Assembly (NCBI GenBank): GCA_023381555.1
Contig: JAMCRV010000013.1
Span: 1-39,054 of the forward strand
DNA: 39,054 nt
Origin: Chloroflexota bacterium
GTDB lineage: Bacteria > Chloroflexota > UBA4733
Reading direction: 5' to 3'
Shown here: piece after piece, positions 38,520 to 39,054 of the stretch
How positions within the stretch are numbered: the stretch's first letter is position 1
Layout of the letters: each line of letters opens with the position of its first letter
The notes under the pieces: generated by a model
What the model was told of the DNA's origin: nothing
What the model saw: the letters and a program-made list of their open reading frames with translations, nothing else
Databases searched by the model: none
Made by a program: the position numbers and the translations under genes

Positions 38520-39054
38520 CGGCGGCGCACTTCAATCGTGCCATCGCGATGGGCGATGATTGCCTTAGCAACGAGATCGAGAAACAAGCCATGCTCCACT
38601 ACGCCGGTCATAAGCTTGAGAGCGCTGGCAACTTCGCCCGGACGCTCGAGAACTCCGAAGGCACAGTCGAGAATGAAATGTCCCTCATCCGTGGTGAAGG
38701 GCTCGTCGCCGGCCATTCGCAGCGTGGCCTGGCATCCGAGCTGCTCGACGCGACTTCGTGTCGATTCCCAGCCATAGCGCACGACTTCAACGGGAACCGG
38801 CATCTTCTCGCCGAGCCGGCTGACGACCTTGCTCTCATCGACGACGACAACGAAGGCGCGTGCCGCCAGCGCTACTAGCTTCTCACGTAGGAGAGCCCCA
38901 CCGTGACCTTTGATCGCGTTCAGCGAGGAGTCGAGCTCATCCGCTCCATCGATGTCGATGTCGAGCGCAGGAGTGTCGCCCAGCGTTGCCATGGTGAGAT
39001 GGAGAGATTCGGCGAGTTGCTGAGTCGCAACTGAGGTGGCAACGCCCACGAAGT
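38516..39054 (-). CDS. rpiA: Ribose-5-phosphate isomerase A, N-terminus beyond window
   Basis: DIDIDGADELDSSLNAIKGHGGALLREKLVALAARAFVVVVDESKVVSRLGEKMPVPVEVV ... TDEGHFILDCAFG. Frame open to the window edge (FVGVATSVATQ). Confidence 0.95.
   Translation of the reverse strand, partial: FVGVATSVATQQLAESLHLTMATLGDTPALDIDIDGADELDSSLNAIKGHGGALLREKLVALAARAFVVVVDESKVVSRLGEKMPVPVEVVRYGWESTRSRVEQLGCQATLRMAGDEPFTTDEGHFILDCAFGVLERPGEVASALKLMTGVVEHGLFLDLVAKAIIAHRDGTIEVRRR

Overview
Gene-dense chromosomal window of about 39 kb from a moderately high-GC bacterium. The gene content looks Chloroflexota/Thermomicrobia-like, but that is inference only. I found no rRNA, tRNA, CRISPR array or insertion sequence. 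The left edge holds carB (partial) and carA. Next come small-metabolite genes (two VOC proteins, cupin, HIT, a UbiA-type phosphoribosyltransferase, an AKR-like protein, coaD, isochorismatase) and a phosphofructokinase with PPi-type active-site residues. A MacAB-like export operon follows, with a lipoprotein adaptor built from long Ala/Gln-rich repeats, an FtsX permease and two ATPases, one carrying an AbrB-like C-terminal domain. Then comes a tightly overlapping envelope-glycan cluster (GT4, GT2, DPM1-like GT2, DUF4012, DUF2723-like GT-C). The rest includes NUDIX, a thioesterase, fabG, hisB, hisD, topA, an Ldh2-type dehydrogenase, an orphan NtrC-type regulator with a GAFTSA loop, nnr, a FecR-domain protein, a TIM-barrel sugar isomerase, and partial rpiA. 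The best observations are an amidohydrolase remnant with an in-frame TGG-to-TAG type lesion between the sugar isomerase and rpiA, the DUF4012/GT-C glycan module, the AbrB-tailed dual-ATPase exporter, and a 19-bp dyad between hisD and a small membrane-protein gene.
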